Source: Limisphaera sp049537155
GTDB taxonomy: Bacteria; Verrucomicrobiota; Verrucomicrobiia; Limisphaerales; Limisphaeraceae
DNA length: 64,000 nt
Reading direction: 5' to 3'
NCBI RefSeq assembly: GCF_049537155.1
Contig: NZ_JBMVQZ010000007.1
Span: forward strand, 62,001-126,000
Shown one piece after another: positions 1 to 7,288 of the stretch. The notes under the pieces were generated by a model. That model ran no database searches and had not been told where the DNA came from. It saw nothing but the letters and a program-made list of their open reading frames with translations. Each line of letters starts with the position of its first letter. Position 1 is the stretch's first letter. Made by a program: the position numbers and the translations under genes.

Positions 1-453
1 GGCGTCGTTGAAGTAGGCGGGGACGGTGATGACGGCCTGCGTGATTTTCTCGCCCAGCCGCATCTCGGCGTCGGCTTTGAGCTTCTGCAGGATCATGGCC
101 GAGATCTCCTGCGGGCTGAACTGTTTGGGTTTGCCGCCGACCTCGACCTCCACCCAGGCGTCGCCGTTGGGGCCTTCGATGACCTTGTAGGGCACGCGTT
201 TGATTTCTTCCTGGACCTCGCTGAATTTGCGGCCCATGAAGCGCTTGATGGAGTAGATGGTGTTGCGCGGGTTGGTGATGGCCTGCCGCTTGGCGGCGTC
301 GCCGACCAGTCGTTCACCGTCTTTGGTAAAGGCCACCACCGAGGGCGTCACCCGCCGGCCTTCCGAGTTCTCCAGCACAACCGGCTCGCCCCCTTCCATC
401 ACAGCCATGCACGAATTTGTCGTGCCCAGGTCAATTCCCAAAACTTTAGCCAT
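1..453 (-). CDS. dnaK: Chaperone DnaK (Hsp70), N-terminal part, runs off the left edge
   Basis: ATP-dependent cytosolic Hsp70 chaperone that works with DnaJ and GrpE. The visible 151 residues are the start of the actin-like nucleotide-binding domain. The phosphate-1 loop GIDLGTTNSC lies at residues 6-15, followed by EGRRVTPSVVAF, the NTIYSIKRFMGRKF stretch and ITVPAYFNDA at the window edge. The ATG start is set by an AGGAGGA ribosome-binding site (461-467 on the minus strand) 7 nt upstream. The rest of the gene lies outside the window. The upstream region holds inverted repeats but no full CIRCE element. The identification is secure from the conserved N-terminus. Confidence 0.97.
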   Translation of the reverse strand, partial: MAKVLGIDLGTTNSCMAVMEGGEPVVLENSEGRRVTPSVVAFTKDGERLVGDAAKRQAITNPRNTIYSIKRFMGRKFSEVQEEIKRVPYKVIEGPNGDAWVEVEVGGKPKQFSPQEISAMILQKLKADAEMRLGEKITQAVITVPAYFNDA

Positions 454-520
454 AAGCAAATCCTCCTGCGGTTCTCGTCGCCCTCAATGGCAATTTGCAC
501 TTGTTCGAAAAGCTAGAGGA

Positions 521-562
521 GTGCCAAACGGGCACGTTTTCGATAAGTTACTTGTGTGTAAC
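521..562 (-). promoter_or_regulatory. Two inverted repeats upstream of dnaK
   Basis: Two short perfect inverted repeats lie 68-110 bp upstream of the dnaK start: GTGCC-AAACG-GGCAC (521-535) and GTTAC-TTGTGT-GTAAC (547-562). On the minus strand the first is preceded by AAAACGTGCC and followed by TTGGCACTC, one mismatch from the left half of a CIRCE element, but the matching right half is absent. They are plausible operator sites for heat-shock control. No regulator can be named. Confidence 0.35.
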
Positions 563-591
563 AACTTGAGTTTGGATCTGTCGGTGACGGC

Positions 592-639
592 TTTTTCTTG
601 CCATGTGTCAGGTGGGTCGATGTGACACGGTTTTTCTTG
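592..639. promoter_or_regulatory. Inverted repeat flanked by direct repeats between dnaK and deoC
   Basis: GTGTCA (605-610) and TGACAC (623-628) form a perfect 6-bp inverted repeat with a 12-nt spacer. The same 9-mer, TTTTTCTTG, flanks it on both sides (592-600 and 631-639). It looks like a hairpin plus T-tract for plus-strand transcription, but no plus-strand gene precedes it, so an operator shared by the divergent genes is as likely. The remainder of the 296-bp gap (640-749) is G-rich with nothing recognisable. Confidence 0.3.
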
Positions 640-749
640 GGTTCGGGTTGGGGTTGGCACAAGGATGGTGTTTTGGGGGGGGGCCGGGGTGTGTGGATGG
701 GTTGGGCCGGGTGGGAATGGGCTTGGCTGGTGGAGCGGGGTGATTCAAC

Positions 750-1469
750 TTGGCGGATATGGCCAACGGGGCAGGGAGACTGACGGGGCCGGCGCTGGCC
801 CGGTACATTGAGCACACGTTGTTGCGGCCTGATGCGACGCGGGGGCAGATCGAGAGGTTGTGCGAGGAAGCGCGCACGCACGGGTTTTATGGCGTGTGCG
901 TGAACGGTTCGCGGGTGGAGCTGGCGTCGTATTTGCTGGAGGAAACGGATGTGCGTGTGGTGGCGGTGGTGGGTTTCCCGCTGGGGGCGATGAGCGGGGA
1001 TGTGAAACGGTTTGAGACGGAGGCGGCGGTGGACGACGGTGCGCATGAGGTTGACATGGTGATGAACATCGGGCTGTTGAAGGACGGCGAGTACAAGCGT
1101 TTGCTGCGGGAGTTGAGGGATGTGGTGGAGGCTGCGGACGAGCGGCCGGTGAAGGTGATTTTGGAGACGGGCCTGTTGACGCAGGAGGAGAAGGTTCGGG
1201 CCTGCGAGCTGGTGCTCGATTCTGGAGCGCGGTTTGTGAAGACCTCGACCGGTTTTGGTCCGGGTGGTGCGACGATTGAGGATGTGCGGTTGTTGCGGCA
1301 GACGGTGGGGGACCGGCTGGGTGTGAAGGCTTCGGGCGGGATTCGCGACACGGCCACGGCGCTGGCGATGATCGAGGCGGGAGCCGATCGGATTGGCACG
1401 TCGAGTGGTGTGGCGATCGTGCGCGGGTTGGCGGCGCCCGAAGGTGTGGGCGGGGTGTCGGGCTACTGA
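750..1469 (+). CDS. deoC: Deoxyribose-phosphate aldolase
   Basis: Class I aldolase that cleaves 2-deoxyribose-5-phosphate to acetaldehyde and glyceraldehyde-3-phosphate in cytosolic deoxynucleoside catabolism. The TIM-barrel signatures are present: the N-terminal IEHTLLRPDAT, VVGFPLG, VDMVMNIG (about 102-108), the Schiff-base lysine in FVKTSTGFG (K164) and the second lysine in GVKASGGIR (K193). The length of 239 residues is normal. Translation may begin at TTG 750, which sits 9 nt after GGAGCGGGG, or at ATG 759. The 132 bp that follow contain only the tRNA promoter region. Confidence 0.95.
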   Translation: MADMANGAGRLTGPALARYIEHTLLRPDATRGQIERLCEEARTHGFYGVCVNGSRVELASYLLEETDVRVVAVVGFPLGAMSGDVKRFETEAAVDDGAHEVDMVMNIGLLKDGEYKRLLRELRDVVEAADERPVKVILETGLLTQEEKVRACELVLDSGARFVKTSTGFGPGGATIEDVRLLRQTVGDRLGVKASGGIRDTATALAMIEAGADRIGTSSGVAIVRGLAAPEGVGGVSGY

Positions 1470-1557
1470 TCGGGTGCGAGGGCACTGGTTTTTGATTGGG
1501 TTAGTGGAGGCTGGTGGGAGGCCGGCAGCGGGCGCCGGGCCTGTTGCATTTTCCCTC

Positions 1558-1586
1558 TTGCGCGCGGCAGGGTGCTGTGCTAAGTA
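1558..1586 (+). promoter_or_regulatory. Candidate promoter for the initiator tRNA
   Basis: TTGCGC (1558-1563) and TAAGTA (1581-1586) are separated by 17 bp, and the -10-like element ends 15 bp before the mature tRNA 5' end. Spacing and placement fit a sigma-70 type promoter; both hexamers are imperfect. Confidence 0.4.
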
Positions 1587-1601
1587 AAGGGCGCACTGAA
1601 T

Positions 1602-1678
1602 CGCGGGGTGGAGCAGCCTGGTAGCTCGCAAGGCTCATAACCTTGAGGTCGGTGGTTCAAATCCACCCCCCGCAACCA
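1602..1678 (+). tRNA. Initiator tRNA-fMet (CAT anticodon)
   Basis: A 77-nt cloverleaf with encoded CCA and anticodon CAT in the loop CTCATAA. Initiator features are visible: the first base C1 faces A72 without pairing, and the D stem has A11-U24. The anticodon stem is CAAGG/CCTTG, so the usual run of three G-C pairs (29-41, 30-40, 31-39) is changed to A29-U41 followed by two G-C pairs. This is a departure from the textbook initiator signature. A clear terminator follows 9 nt downstream. Confidence 0.97.
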
Positions 1679-1687
1679 GATTTCGAC

Positions 1688-1727
1688 ACCGCCCTGATCC
1701 GAGGAGGGTCAGGGCGGTTGTGTTTTC
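1688..1727 (+). terminator. Rho-independent terminator after tRNA-fMet
   Basis: A perfect 10-bp stem, ACCGCCCTGA (1688-1697) with TCAGGGCGGT (1709-1718), is followed by TGTGTTTTC. Position directly after the tRNA supports a single-gene transcription unit. Confidence 0.85.
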
Positions 1728-1975
1728 GGTCCCGGGTATCCGATCGCGGGCGGAAGGGTTCGGGCCCATCCAATGTTGGCGCTGGTTGCCTCGTCCGACC
1801 GTTCCGGCTGGGTTGCGTGGGCGCGGGGGCATGGTTCTTCGGCGGGTGGGCGGGTTCTTTTGGTGCGAGTGCCGTGCGGGCGGTTGCCCGGGACGGAGGG
1901 GACGGATGGGATGGGGTGGCCGTTTCATGCTTGCGGTGGCGGAGGGATCGGGTTTAAGGAACGGCAGATTTGTTT

Positions 1976-3151
1976 ATGAACTATCGGATATCGCAAAGGG
2001 CGGCTTCTCTGACTCCTTCGTTGACCCTGGAGATCGATGCCCGGGCCAAGCGGATGAAGGCGGAGGGGGAGGATGTAGTGGGGTTTGGTGCGGGCGAGCC
2101 GGATTTCGACACACCGCAGCACATCAAGGAGGCGGCGTCGGCGGCGCTGGCGGCGGGTTTCACGAAGTACACGCCCGCGGCGGGCATTCCGGAGTTGCGC
2201 CGGGCGATTGCGGAGAAGCACCGGCGCGAGAACGGCCTGGAGTACCGGCCCGAGCAGATCATCGTGTCGTGCGGGGGCAAGCACGCCTGTTACAATGTGA
2301 TCCTGGCGACGTGTCAGGAGGGCGACGAGGTGCTGATTCCGAGTCCATACTGGGTGAGTTATCCCGAGATGGTGAAGCTGGCGGGTGCGACTCCGGTTTA
2401 TCTGCCGACGACGGACCGCACGGAGTTCAAGGTGACACCGGAGCAGTTGCGCGCGGCGATCACACCGCGCACGCGGTTGTTCATCTTGAACTCGCCGGGC
2501 AATCCGACCGGCACGGTGTACACGCCGGAGGAGATCCGGGCGCTGGGCGACGTGTGTGTGGAAAAGGGGGTGCTCATCATGAGTGACGAGATTTACGAGC
2601 ACCTGTTGTACGACGGGGCGGTGCATCGGAGCGTGGCGAGTTTTTCGCGGGCGCATTACGAGCACACGATCATCGTGCACGGATTTGCCAAGGCCTGGAG
2701 CATGACCGGTTGGCGGCTGGGCTGGACGGCCGCGCCGGAGCCGATCGCGCGCGTGATCGAGGCCATCCAGAGCCACAGCACGAGCAACCCCACGAGTTTT
2801 GCGCAGAAGGGCGGGGTGGCGGCGCTGAGCGGGCCGATGGATCATCTGCCGGCCTGGCTGGCGGAGTTCGATCGGAGGCGCCGGTATGCCTGGGAACGGT
2901 TGAATCGGATCCCCGGGGTCTCGTGCGTGAATGCGCGCGGGGCGTTTTACCTGTTTCCGAACATTTCAGGGACGGGGTTGAAATCGGTGGAATTCTGCAA
3001 GCGGCTGCTGGAGACGGAGAAGGTTGCCGCGGTACCGGGCATTGCGTTTGGTGCCGACGATTACATTCGGATCAGCTACGCGACGAGCATGGCGAACCTG
3101 GAGAAGGGGCTGGAGCGGATGGAGCGGTTCTGCCGGTCGCTGGCCGGCTGA
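1976..3151 (+). CDS. PLP-dependent aspartate-type aminotransferase (class I/II)
   Basis: Cytosolic fold-type I aminotransferase, probably transferring amino groups between aspartate and 2-oxoglutarate or prephenate-type acceptors. GAGEPDFDTP (38-47), the substrate-binding SPYWVSYP, the NSPGNPTG motif (172-179), SDEIYEHL (PLP-ring Asp and Tyr) and the Schiff-base lysine in GFAKAWSMTGWRLGW (K239) are all present. The 391-residue length matches the AspC/AAT-Ib subgroup. ATG 1976 is preferred; an in-frame TTG at 1970 sits closer to the AAGGA at 1956-1960 and would add two residues. It converges on folK across 52 bp with no obvious terminator. Exact substrate is not decided by sequence. Confidence 0.92.
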   Translation: MNYRISQRAASLTPSLTLEIDARAKRMKAEGEDVVGFGAGEPDFDTPQHIKEAASAALAAGFTKYTPAAGIPELRRAIAEKHRRENGLEYRPEQIIVSCGGKHACYNVILATCQEGDEVLIPSPYWVSYPEMVKLAGATPVYLPTTDRTEFKVTPEQLRAAITPRTRLFILNSPGNPTGTVYTPEEIRALGDVCVEKGVLIMSDEIYEHLLYDGAVHRSVASFSRAHYEHTIIVHGFAKAWSMTGWRLGWTAAPEPIARVIEAIQSHSTSNPTSFAQKGGVAALSGPMDHLPAWLAEFDRRRRYAWERLNRIPGVSCVNARGAFYLFPNISGTGLKSVEFCKRLLETEKVAAVPGIAFGADDYIRISYATSMANLEKGLERMERFCRSLAG

Positions 3152-3203
3152 GGTGCCGGGCCGGGGTGATCGTGCGGCCGGCGGCGGTTCGCGATGGTCC
3201 GGT

Positions 3204-3740
3204 TCAGGCGGCCGGATCCGGCGGCCCGAGGCGCCGGGTGGCCGGACTTGGCGGGAGGCGGTCGAGGAGCTGTCTGATCGAGAGTGTTTGGCCGGGCAAC
3301 ACGAGGTCGGGTGCCAGTTCGGCCAACGGTTCGAGGACGAAGCGGCGCAGGTGGGCTCGTGGATGCGGGAGGATGAGCCGGCCTGTGGAACGTTGTTCCG
3401 TGCCGAAGGTGACCAGGTCGAGGTCGAGCGTGCGGGGCGCGTTGCGGACAGGTGAGGGTGTGCGGCCGAATTGTCGTTCCAGATCGAGGAGTTTTTCCAG
3501 CAGGGACTCGGGGGTTTCGGCCGGTCGGGGGACCAACTCGGCGACGGCGTTGAGAAACGGTGGGGAGTCGGGCGGGCAATCGACCGGTTCGGTTTCCCAA
3601 AGCGAGGAGACCCGGAGGGGACGGAGCGACCATTGTGCGAGCGAGTCCAAGGCGGCCCGGATGGTGGCCCGGGGGTGGCCGAGGTTGGCTCCCAGGGCCA
3701 CGTAGGCGCGGACCGGATCGTGTGGGAGAAGGCTGTTCAT
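3204..3740 (-). CDS. folK: 2-amino-4-hydroxy-6-hydroxymethyldihydropteridine pyrophosphokinase
   Basis: Transfers pyrophosphate from ATP to 6-hydroxymethyl-7,8-dihydropterin in folate synthesis. The HPPK hallmarks are clear: AYVALGANLGHP near the N-terminus, SSLWETEPVDCPPDSPPFLNAV, the LLDLERQFGR segment and the signature APRTLDLDLVTFG with the metal-binding DLD, then ILPHPRAHLRRFVLEPLAEL. The length of 178 residues is typical. It is the last gene of a minus-strand run with the phosphatase and rph, 27 bp downstream of the phosphatase gene. Confidence 0.95.
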   Translation of the reverse strand: MNSLLPHDPVRAYVALGANLGHPRATIRAALDSLAQWSLRPLRVSSLWETEPVDCPPDSPPFLNAVAELVPRPAETPESLLEKLLDLERQFGRTPSPVRNAPRTLDLDLVTFGTEQRSTGRLILPHPRAHLRRFVLEPLAELAPDLVLPGQTLSIRQLLDRLPPSPATRRLGPPDPAA

Positions 3741-3767
3741 TGCGGGCGAGTGCTCCAGCGGAGCCTG

Positions 3768-4391
3768 TCAGGGGAGGGGCCGCCACGGCTGATAGTTCAG
3801 GAGTTCCACCTCCACGCGCGGATTGTGGAGGGCGATGCGGGTGATGCTGGCGTAGTCCACGGCGAGGGCTGCGGTGGCTGCCAGTGGCCAGGCACAGAGG
3901 GCGGCCAGCGCCATGCGGATGACGCCGCCGTGACAGATGACGGCCACGTTGCGGCCGGGGTGTTCGCTCGCGATGCGTTGCAGGCAGGAGTGGACGCGAC
4001 CGCGGAAGGCTTCGACCGGTTCGGCATTTCGGATGGCGTTTTGTTCGAGCAACCGGAGCCAGTCCCAAGGGCTTTGACCGAACCGGGGTTGAATGTCGTC
4101 CCACGCGACCCCGGTCCAGTCGCCGAAGTCCACCTCGCGCAGTTCCTCGCAGAAGACGGGTTCGGGGGCGCCCTGTCGGAGCCAGGGCTCCAAGGTTTGG
4201 CGCACCCGGAGCATGGGGCTGGCGTACACCGCATCCGGGGCCAGCCGGGTCAGCCATGGCGCGAGGGCTGCGGCCTGGCGGTGGCCCTCTTCTGACAGTG
4301 GGACGTCGAGCCGGCCGGCGAACACGCGGTGATAGGGGACGGCGACCTCGGCGTGTCGGAGCAGGTGCAATCGTGTGGGCGAGGCACTCAT
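3768..4391 (-). CDS. Histidine phosphatase family protein (phosphoglycerate-mutase/CobC-like)
   Basis: Branch of the histidine phosphatase superfamily. The phosphohistidine motif is LLRHAEVAVP, where RHA stands in for the usual RHG. The second half of the active site is VAVICHGGVIRMALAAL, and EVDFGDWTGVAW supplies the conserved Glu-Phe-Gly-x-Trp segment. The 207 residues suit a small phosphatase such as alpha-ribazole phosphatase or a phosphoglycerate mutase relative, but nothing nearby points to cobalamin synthesis, so the substrate is open. Its ATG overlaps the rph stop (ATGA, 4388-4391), implying translational coupling. Confidence 0.88.
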   Translation of the reverse strand: MSASPTRLHLLRHAEVAVPYHRVFAGRLDVPLSEEGHRQAAALAPWLTRLAPDAVYASPMLRVRQTLEPWLRQGAPEPVFCEELREVDFGDWTGVAWDDIQPRFGQSPWDWLRLLEQNAIRNAEPVEAFRGRVHSCLQRIASEHPGRNVAVICHGGVIRMALAALCAWPLAATAALAVDYASITRIALHNPRVEVELLNYQPWRPLP

Positions 4392-5197
4392 GGGGCCGGA
4401 GCAGCTGAAGGCACGGCCGGCGGGGCTTGCAACCGGGCCTCTTCGAGGGCCTGTTCCTGTGCGCGGACGAGCTGTTGGATGCCGGCGCGGCCGAGGGTGA
4501 GCATTTCCATGAGCTGGGCTTCGGTGAAGGTGGCCTCCTCGCCGGTTCCCTGGATCTCGATGAATTCACCTGCGCGGTTCATGACGAGATTGAGGTCCAC
4601 GCAGGCTTTGACGTCCTCCTCGTAGCAGAGGTCCAGCAGGGCCCGGCCCTGGACGATTCCGACGCTGACGGCCGCCACCGGGGATCGGAGCGGGGATTCG
4701 GCCAGGACGCCATCCCGTAGGAGGCGTTGGATGGCCAGGGCGAGCGCCACATAACCGCCGGTGATGGCGGCGGTACGCGTGCCGCCGTCGGCTTGCAGGA
4801 CGTCGCAGTCGACCCAGAGGGTGCGTTCGCCGAGCTTTTCGAGGTCCAGGGCCGTGCGGAGGGCGCGGCCGATGAGGCGTTGGATTTCCTGGGTACGCCC
4901 TTCGGGACGGCCTTTGGAGATCTCACGGGGTTTTCGCTGGAGGGTCGAGTAGGGGAGCATGGAATACTCGGCGGTGAGCCAGCCACCGGGCAGGCCTTGT
5001 TCCTTTTTCCAGCGTGGCACGGTGGGGTCGAGTGTCACGGCACAGATCACCCGGGTTTGTCCCCACTCGATGAGGGTGGACCCGAGAGCGTGGGGTGCGA
5101 TGTGATTTTGAAATCGCACCGCACGCAACTGCCCGGGTTGCCGCCCGTCCACGCGTGCCGTCGGGGTGACCGATTGGGTTGGGATCGCCTCCGCCAT
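4388..5197 (-). CDS. rph: Ribonuclease PH
   Basis: Phosphorolytic 3'-to-5' exoribonuclease that trims tRNA 3' ends; works as a hexamer in the cytosol. RVDGRQPGQLRAVRF at the N-terminus, the VICAVTLDPTVPRW strand, the RKPREISKGRPEGRTQEIQRLIGRALR segment with phosphate-binding arginines, and DVLQADGGTRTAAITGG are diagnostic. The 269-residue length is slightly above the usual 240-255 because of an Ala/Pro-rich C-terminal tail. It heads the rph-phosphatase-folK run. Confidence 0.96.
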   Translation of the reverse strand: MAEAIPTQSVTPTARVDGRQPGQLRAVRFQNHIAPHALGSTLIEWGQTRVICAVTLDPTVPRWKKEQGLPGGWLTAEYSMLPYSTLQRKPREISKGRPEGRTQEIQRLIGRALRTALDLEKLGERTLWVDCDVLQADGGTRTAAITGGYVALALAIQRLLRDGVLAESPLRSPVAAVSVGIVQGRALLDLCYEEDVKACVDLNLVMNRAGEFIEIQGTGEEATFTEAQLMEMLTLGRAGIQQLVRAQEQALEEARLQAPPAVPSAAPAP

Positions 5198-5335
5198 GGC
5201 GCGGGAGTGTAACTTGCCGGGGCCAGGCGGGCAATGCCGGCGCTGGGGCGGGGTCAGGGCCCCCTCTGGGAAGGGGCGCTCCTGTTGCAGGCGCCGGCCT
5301 GCACCAGGGCCGGAGGCGGGGTTGATGAAACCGCC

Positions 5336-5506
5336 TCAAGCGGGCCTGGGTGGGGGAGGAGGCGTTGTGGTGCCGGTACACGGGTTGCCCGTGGTGATGC
5401 AAGCGGGGCAAAGGACCTCTCGAACGGTCCAAACAGTGGTCCAAGTACAGGTCTCGACGTCCACCGACTGCTGGATGATGCGGACACTGAGCTGGACGGT
5501 GAACAT
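5336..5506 (-). CDS. Small Cys-containing ORF downstream of the Cys-rich membrane protein (hypothetical)
   Basis: A 56-codon reading frame beginning MFTVQLSVRIIQQSVDV with four cysteines in TCT, LCPAC and NPC and ending in TGTTTPPPPPRPA. It lies in the same frame as the preceding 108-residue gene, separated from it only by the TAA stop (5525-5527) and six codons. It could be a separate small gene (AAGGGAAG about 12 nt upstream), a readthrough extension, or the lost end of the preceding protein. No family recognised. The rest of the interval to rph (5198-5335) shows nothing. Confidence 0.35.
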   Translation of the reverse strand: MFTVQLSVRIIQQSVDVETCTWTTVWTVREVLCPACITTGNPCTGTTTPPPPPRPA

Positions 5507-5524
5507 TGCCCAGGAATGCTTCCC

Positions 5525-5851
5525 TTAGCTGCAATGGAGGAAGTCCCAGCAATCATAAGGGAACATTTCGCAGCTTGGCGACCACGCGTCCTCAAGGGTT
5601 CGTGTGTCCGTCGGATAGTTGACCCAGATCCCCAAGGACGGCTCGTAGCAGGAGGTCGTTGCGCACACATCCGGGCAGGTGTCCCGGGGCATGCAAAGCC
5701 AACCTGAATTGTAGAAGCATTGTGCCCACGCGACGAATGCGGCGCAGATGAGCCAGATCCAGGTGAGTACCGTTTCGGCTCGGGGCGTGATGCGGCCCCG
5801 AACGGTTTTGTACGAACCGGTGGAGGGGAGGGTGGGTGTTGCAGCTTTCAT
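5525..5851 (-). CDS. Small single-pass membrane protein with Cys-rich C-terminus (unknown)
   Basis: A 108-residue protein, not recognised. Residues 1-26 are basic, one membrane segment TVLTWIWLICAAFVAWAQ follows, and the remaining 60 residues hold eight cysteines (for example LCMPRDTCPDVCATTSC and SPSCEMFPYDCWDFLHC), so disulfides outside the cytoplasm are likely. The ATG overlaps the stop of the upstream exported protein (ATGA, 5848-5851), so the two are almost certainly co-translated. The frame stays open after its TAA into another Cys-containing stretch. Confidence 0.65.
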   Translation of the reverse strand: MKAATPTLPSTGSYKTVRGRITPRAETVLTWIWLICAAFVAWAQCFYNSGWLCMPRDTCPDVCATTSCYEPSLGIWVNYPTDTRTLEDAWSPSCEMFPYDCWDFLHCS

Positions 5852-6951
5852 GACTGACGCTTTCGGGATTTCGAGGTTGCCCGGACGAGAAGGACGAGCA
5901 CCAGCATGGAGGCCATGGTCCAGATCCAGATCCGATCCCAGTATGTCCCGGGGGGGACGATCCGCGGCGGGCGAAGGCCGGGGGCCGGGCTGGTGGCGAG
6001 CGGAAGCCAAAGGTTGTCGCGGAGGTAAAGTGTGCCGGTTGGACTCTCCAGGAAGACGTAGGTGGGGATCATCTGGGTGAGGGCAAAGGGGTTGGACGTG
6101 GGCATGAACATCGCCGTGGACACGCCGGCGTCCAGCCATGTGAACTCGTGCAACGTGAAGCGCTTGTCGAACCATGGGCGTCCGGCCGGACCGGGACGAT
6201 AACGGCTGACCACGCGCGGGTACCGGCCGAAAGCAAGGGGTTCCATCCGGGCTGGCTCGACAAGCCACTCGGGATAACCCGATGTGTCGAGAGTCGTCAA
6301 CGACATGATGGCATGGTTGGAGATTTGACAGGTAAAGGCCTTCGTTTCGCCGGCGGTGGTGAGGTATGTCCCATGCCCGTTTTCGATGTTTCGGAGTGCC
6401 GCCCAATCGTGGATTCCGAGGAAGATGGCCGCTCGCAGCCAGTTGTGAACCTGGGAGACCAGCAAACGAACGGAGCCACCCTGGAGCTTGGAAAAGTCGA
6501 AGACCGGCCCCTGGTCGAACGCTCCGGAGGGTTCCAAAGGACCGTGTGCCATGCGGGTGTCCCTGCCGACTGTGACGATCCAATGGAACTGCCATGGCGC
6601 GTAGTAGCCGAAGATCTCGGCCCAATCGCGTCGCCGTCCTTCGGTGTCGATCAGAGGTGGGTTCGAGAAGGCCACAAAGCTGTCGCGATGGAACAGGACC
6701 TCGAAAGGCTGGGAATAGTACTTGAAGGAATGGAGCCGACCATAACCGGGGGAGAGGTAAGTTTCGGCCACCACGCCGGTGCGGACGGGATCGTGCTGGA
6801 TTTCAAAGACGACGCGGAAGGCGTTTGTGGAACCGGCCAGCGCGGCCATGGCCGGGAAAGGGTCGGGAAGCTGTTCGGACCCGGCATGGGGTGGGGCGGG
6901 AAACGCCGCTGCGGACAGGGTTAGGAGCGTCCGGAGGAAAAGTCGGCACAT
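5848..6951 (-). CDS. Exported, C-terminally membrane-anchored protein of unknown function
   Basis: A 367-residue protein with a Sec-type signal peptide (MCRLFLRTLLTLSAAAF then PAPPHAG) and a C-terminal membrane helix (WTMASMLVLVLLV) with a short basic tail, so the body should sit in the periplasm. The middle is rich in aromatic residues (FKYYSQPFEVLFHRDSF, YYAPWQFHWIVTVG). No enzyme motif was found. The start is uncertain: ATG 6951 gives a clean signal peptide but no Shine-Dalgarno; ATG 7053 would add 34 residues. It is coupled to the Cys-rich gene downstream. The 5' side to pdxH (6952-7288) holds only a TC microsatellite. Confidence 0.7.
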   Translation of the reverse strand: MCRLFLRTLLTLSAAAFPAPPHAGSEQLPDPFPAMAALAGSTNAFRVVFEIQHDPVRTGVVAETYLSPGYGRLHSFKYYSQPFEVLFHRDSFVAFSNPPLIDTEGRRRDWAEIFGYYAPWQFHWIVTVGRDTRMAHGPLEPSGAFDQGPVFDFSKLQGGSVRLLVSQVHNWLRAAIFLGIHDWAALRNIENGHGTYLTTAGETKAFTCQISNHAIMSLTTLDTSGYPEWLVEPARMEPLAFGRYPRVVSRYRPGPAGRPWFDKRFTLHEFTWLDAGVSTAMFMPTSNPFALTQMIPTYVFLESPTGTLYLRDNLWLPLATSPAPGLRPPRIVPPGTYWDRIWIWTMASMLVLVLLVRATSKSRKRQS

Positions 6952-7072
6952 GCATGCCGGGTGCGGAACGGGGTTCCGGGGCGGCGTCGCAGGGCGTTTG
7001 ATCGGCTGCGATGTCCACGGGCTTCGGCGGAAGATCGTTCCGGGGGCCTTCATCTGGCTTTCTTGGGCCTGT

Positions 7073-7086
7073 TCTCTCTCTCTCTC
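7073..7086. repeat. TC/GA dinucleotide microsatellite
   Basis: Seven uninterrupted TC units (GA on the minus strand). It sits about 20-34 nt upstream of the alternative start (7053) of the exported protein, where length changes could alter translation; there is no direct evidence of phase variation. Confidence 0.6.
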
Positions 7087-7288
7087 CCTGCGAGTTGTCA
7101 AGTGGGTGCGAGGGGGCAGCGGGTGTGGCTTCGCCGGGTGTCGAGCGGAAGATATGTGGCGGCCGGCTGGATGAGGGGACGGGCGGGGGAGGCACTTCTC
7201 GGAGGGGCCGGGAGGTGGAGGGTCGGGCGTGGGACGCCGGCAGCTCCTCCGTTGTGATTTGGCGGCAGTTGTGGCCAGACTGGCCGCG

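Noticed and set aside
501..540. CIRCE heat-shock operator upstream of dnaK
   Set aside because: Only a left-half-like TTGGCACTC is found; the right half GAGTGCTAA at the required 9-nt spacing is absent.
1643..1957. Plus-strand frame starting inside the initiator tRNA
   Set aside because: It runs through the tRNA and its terminator and has no recognisable product.
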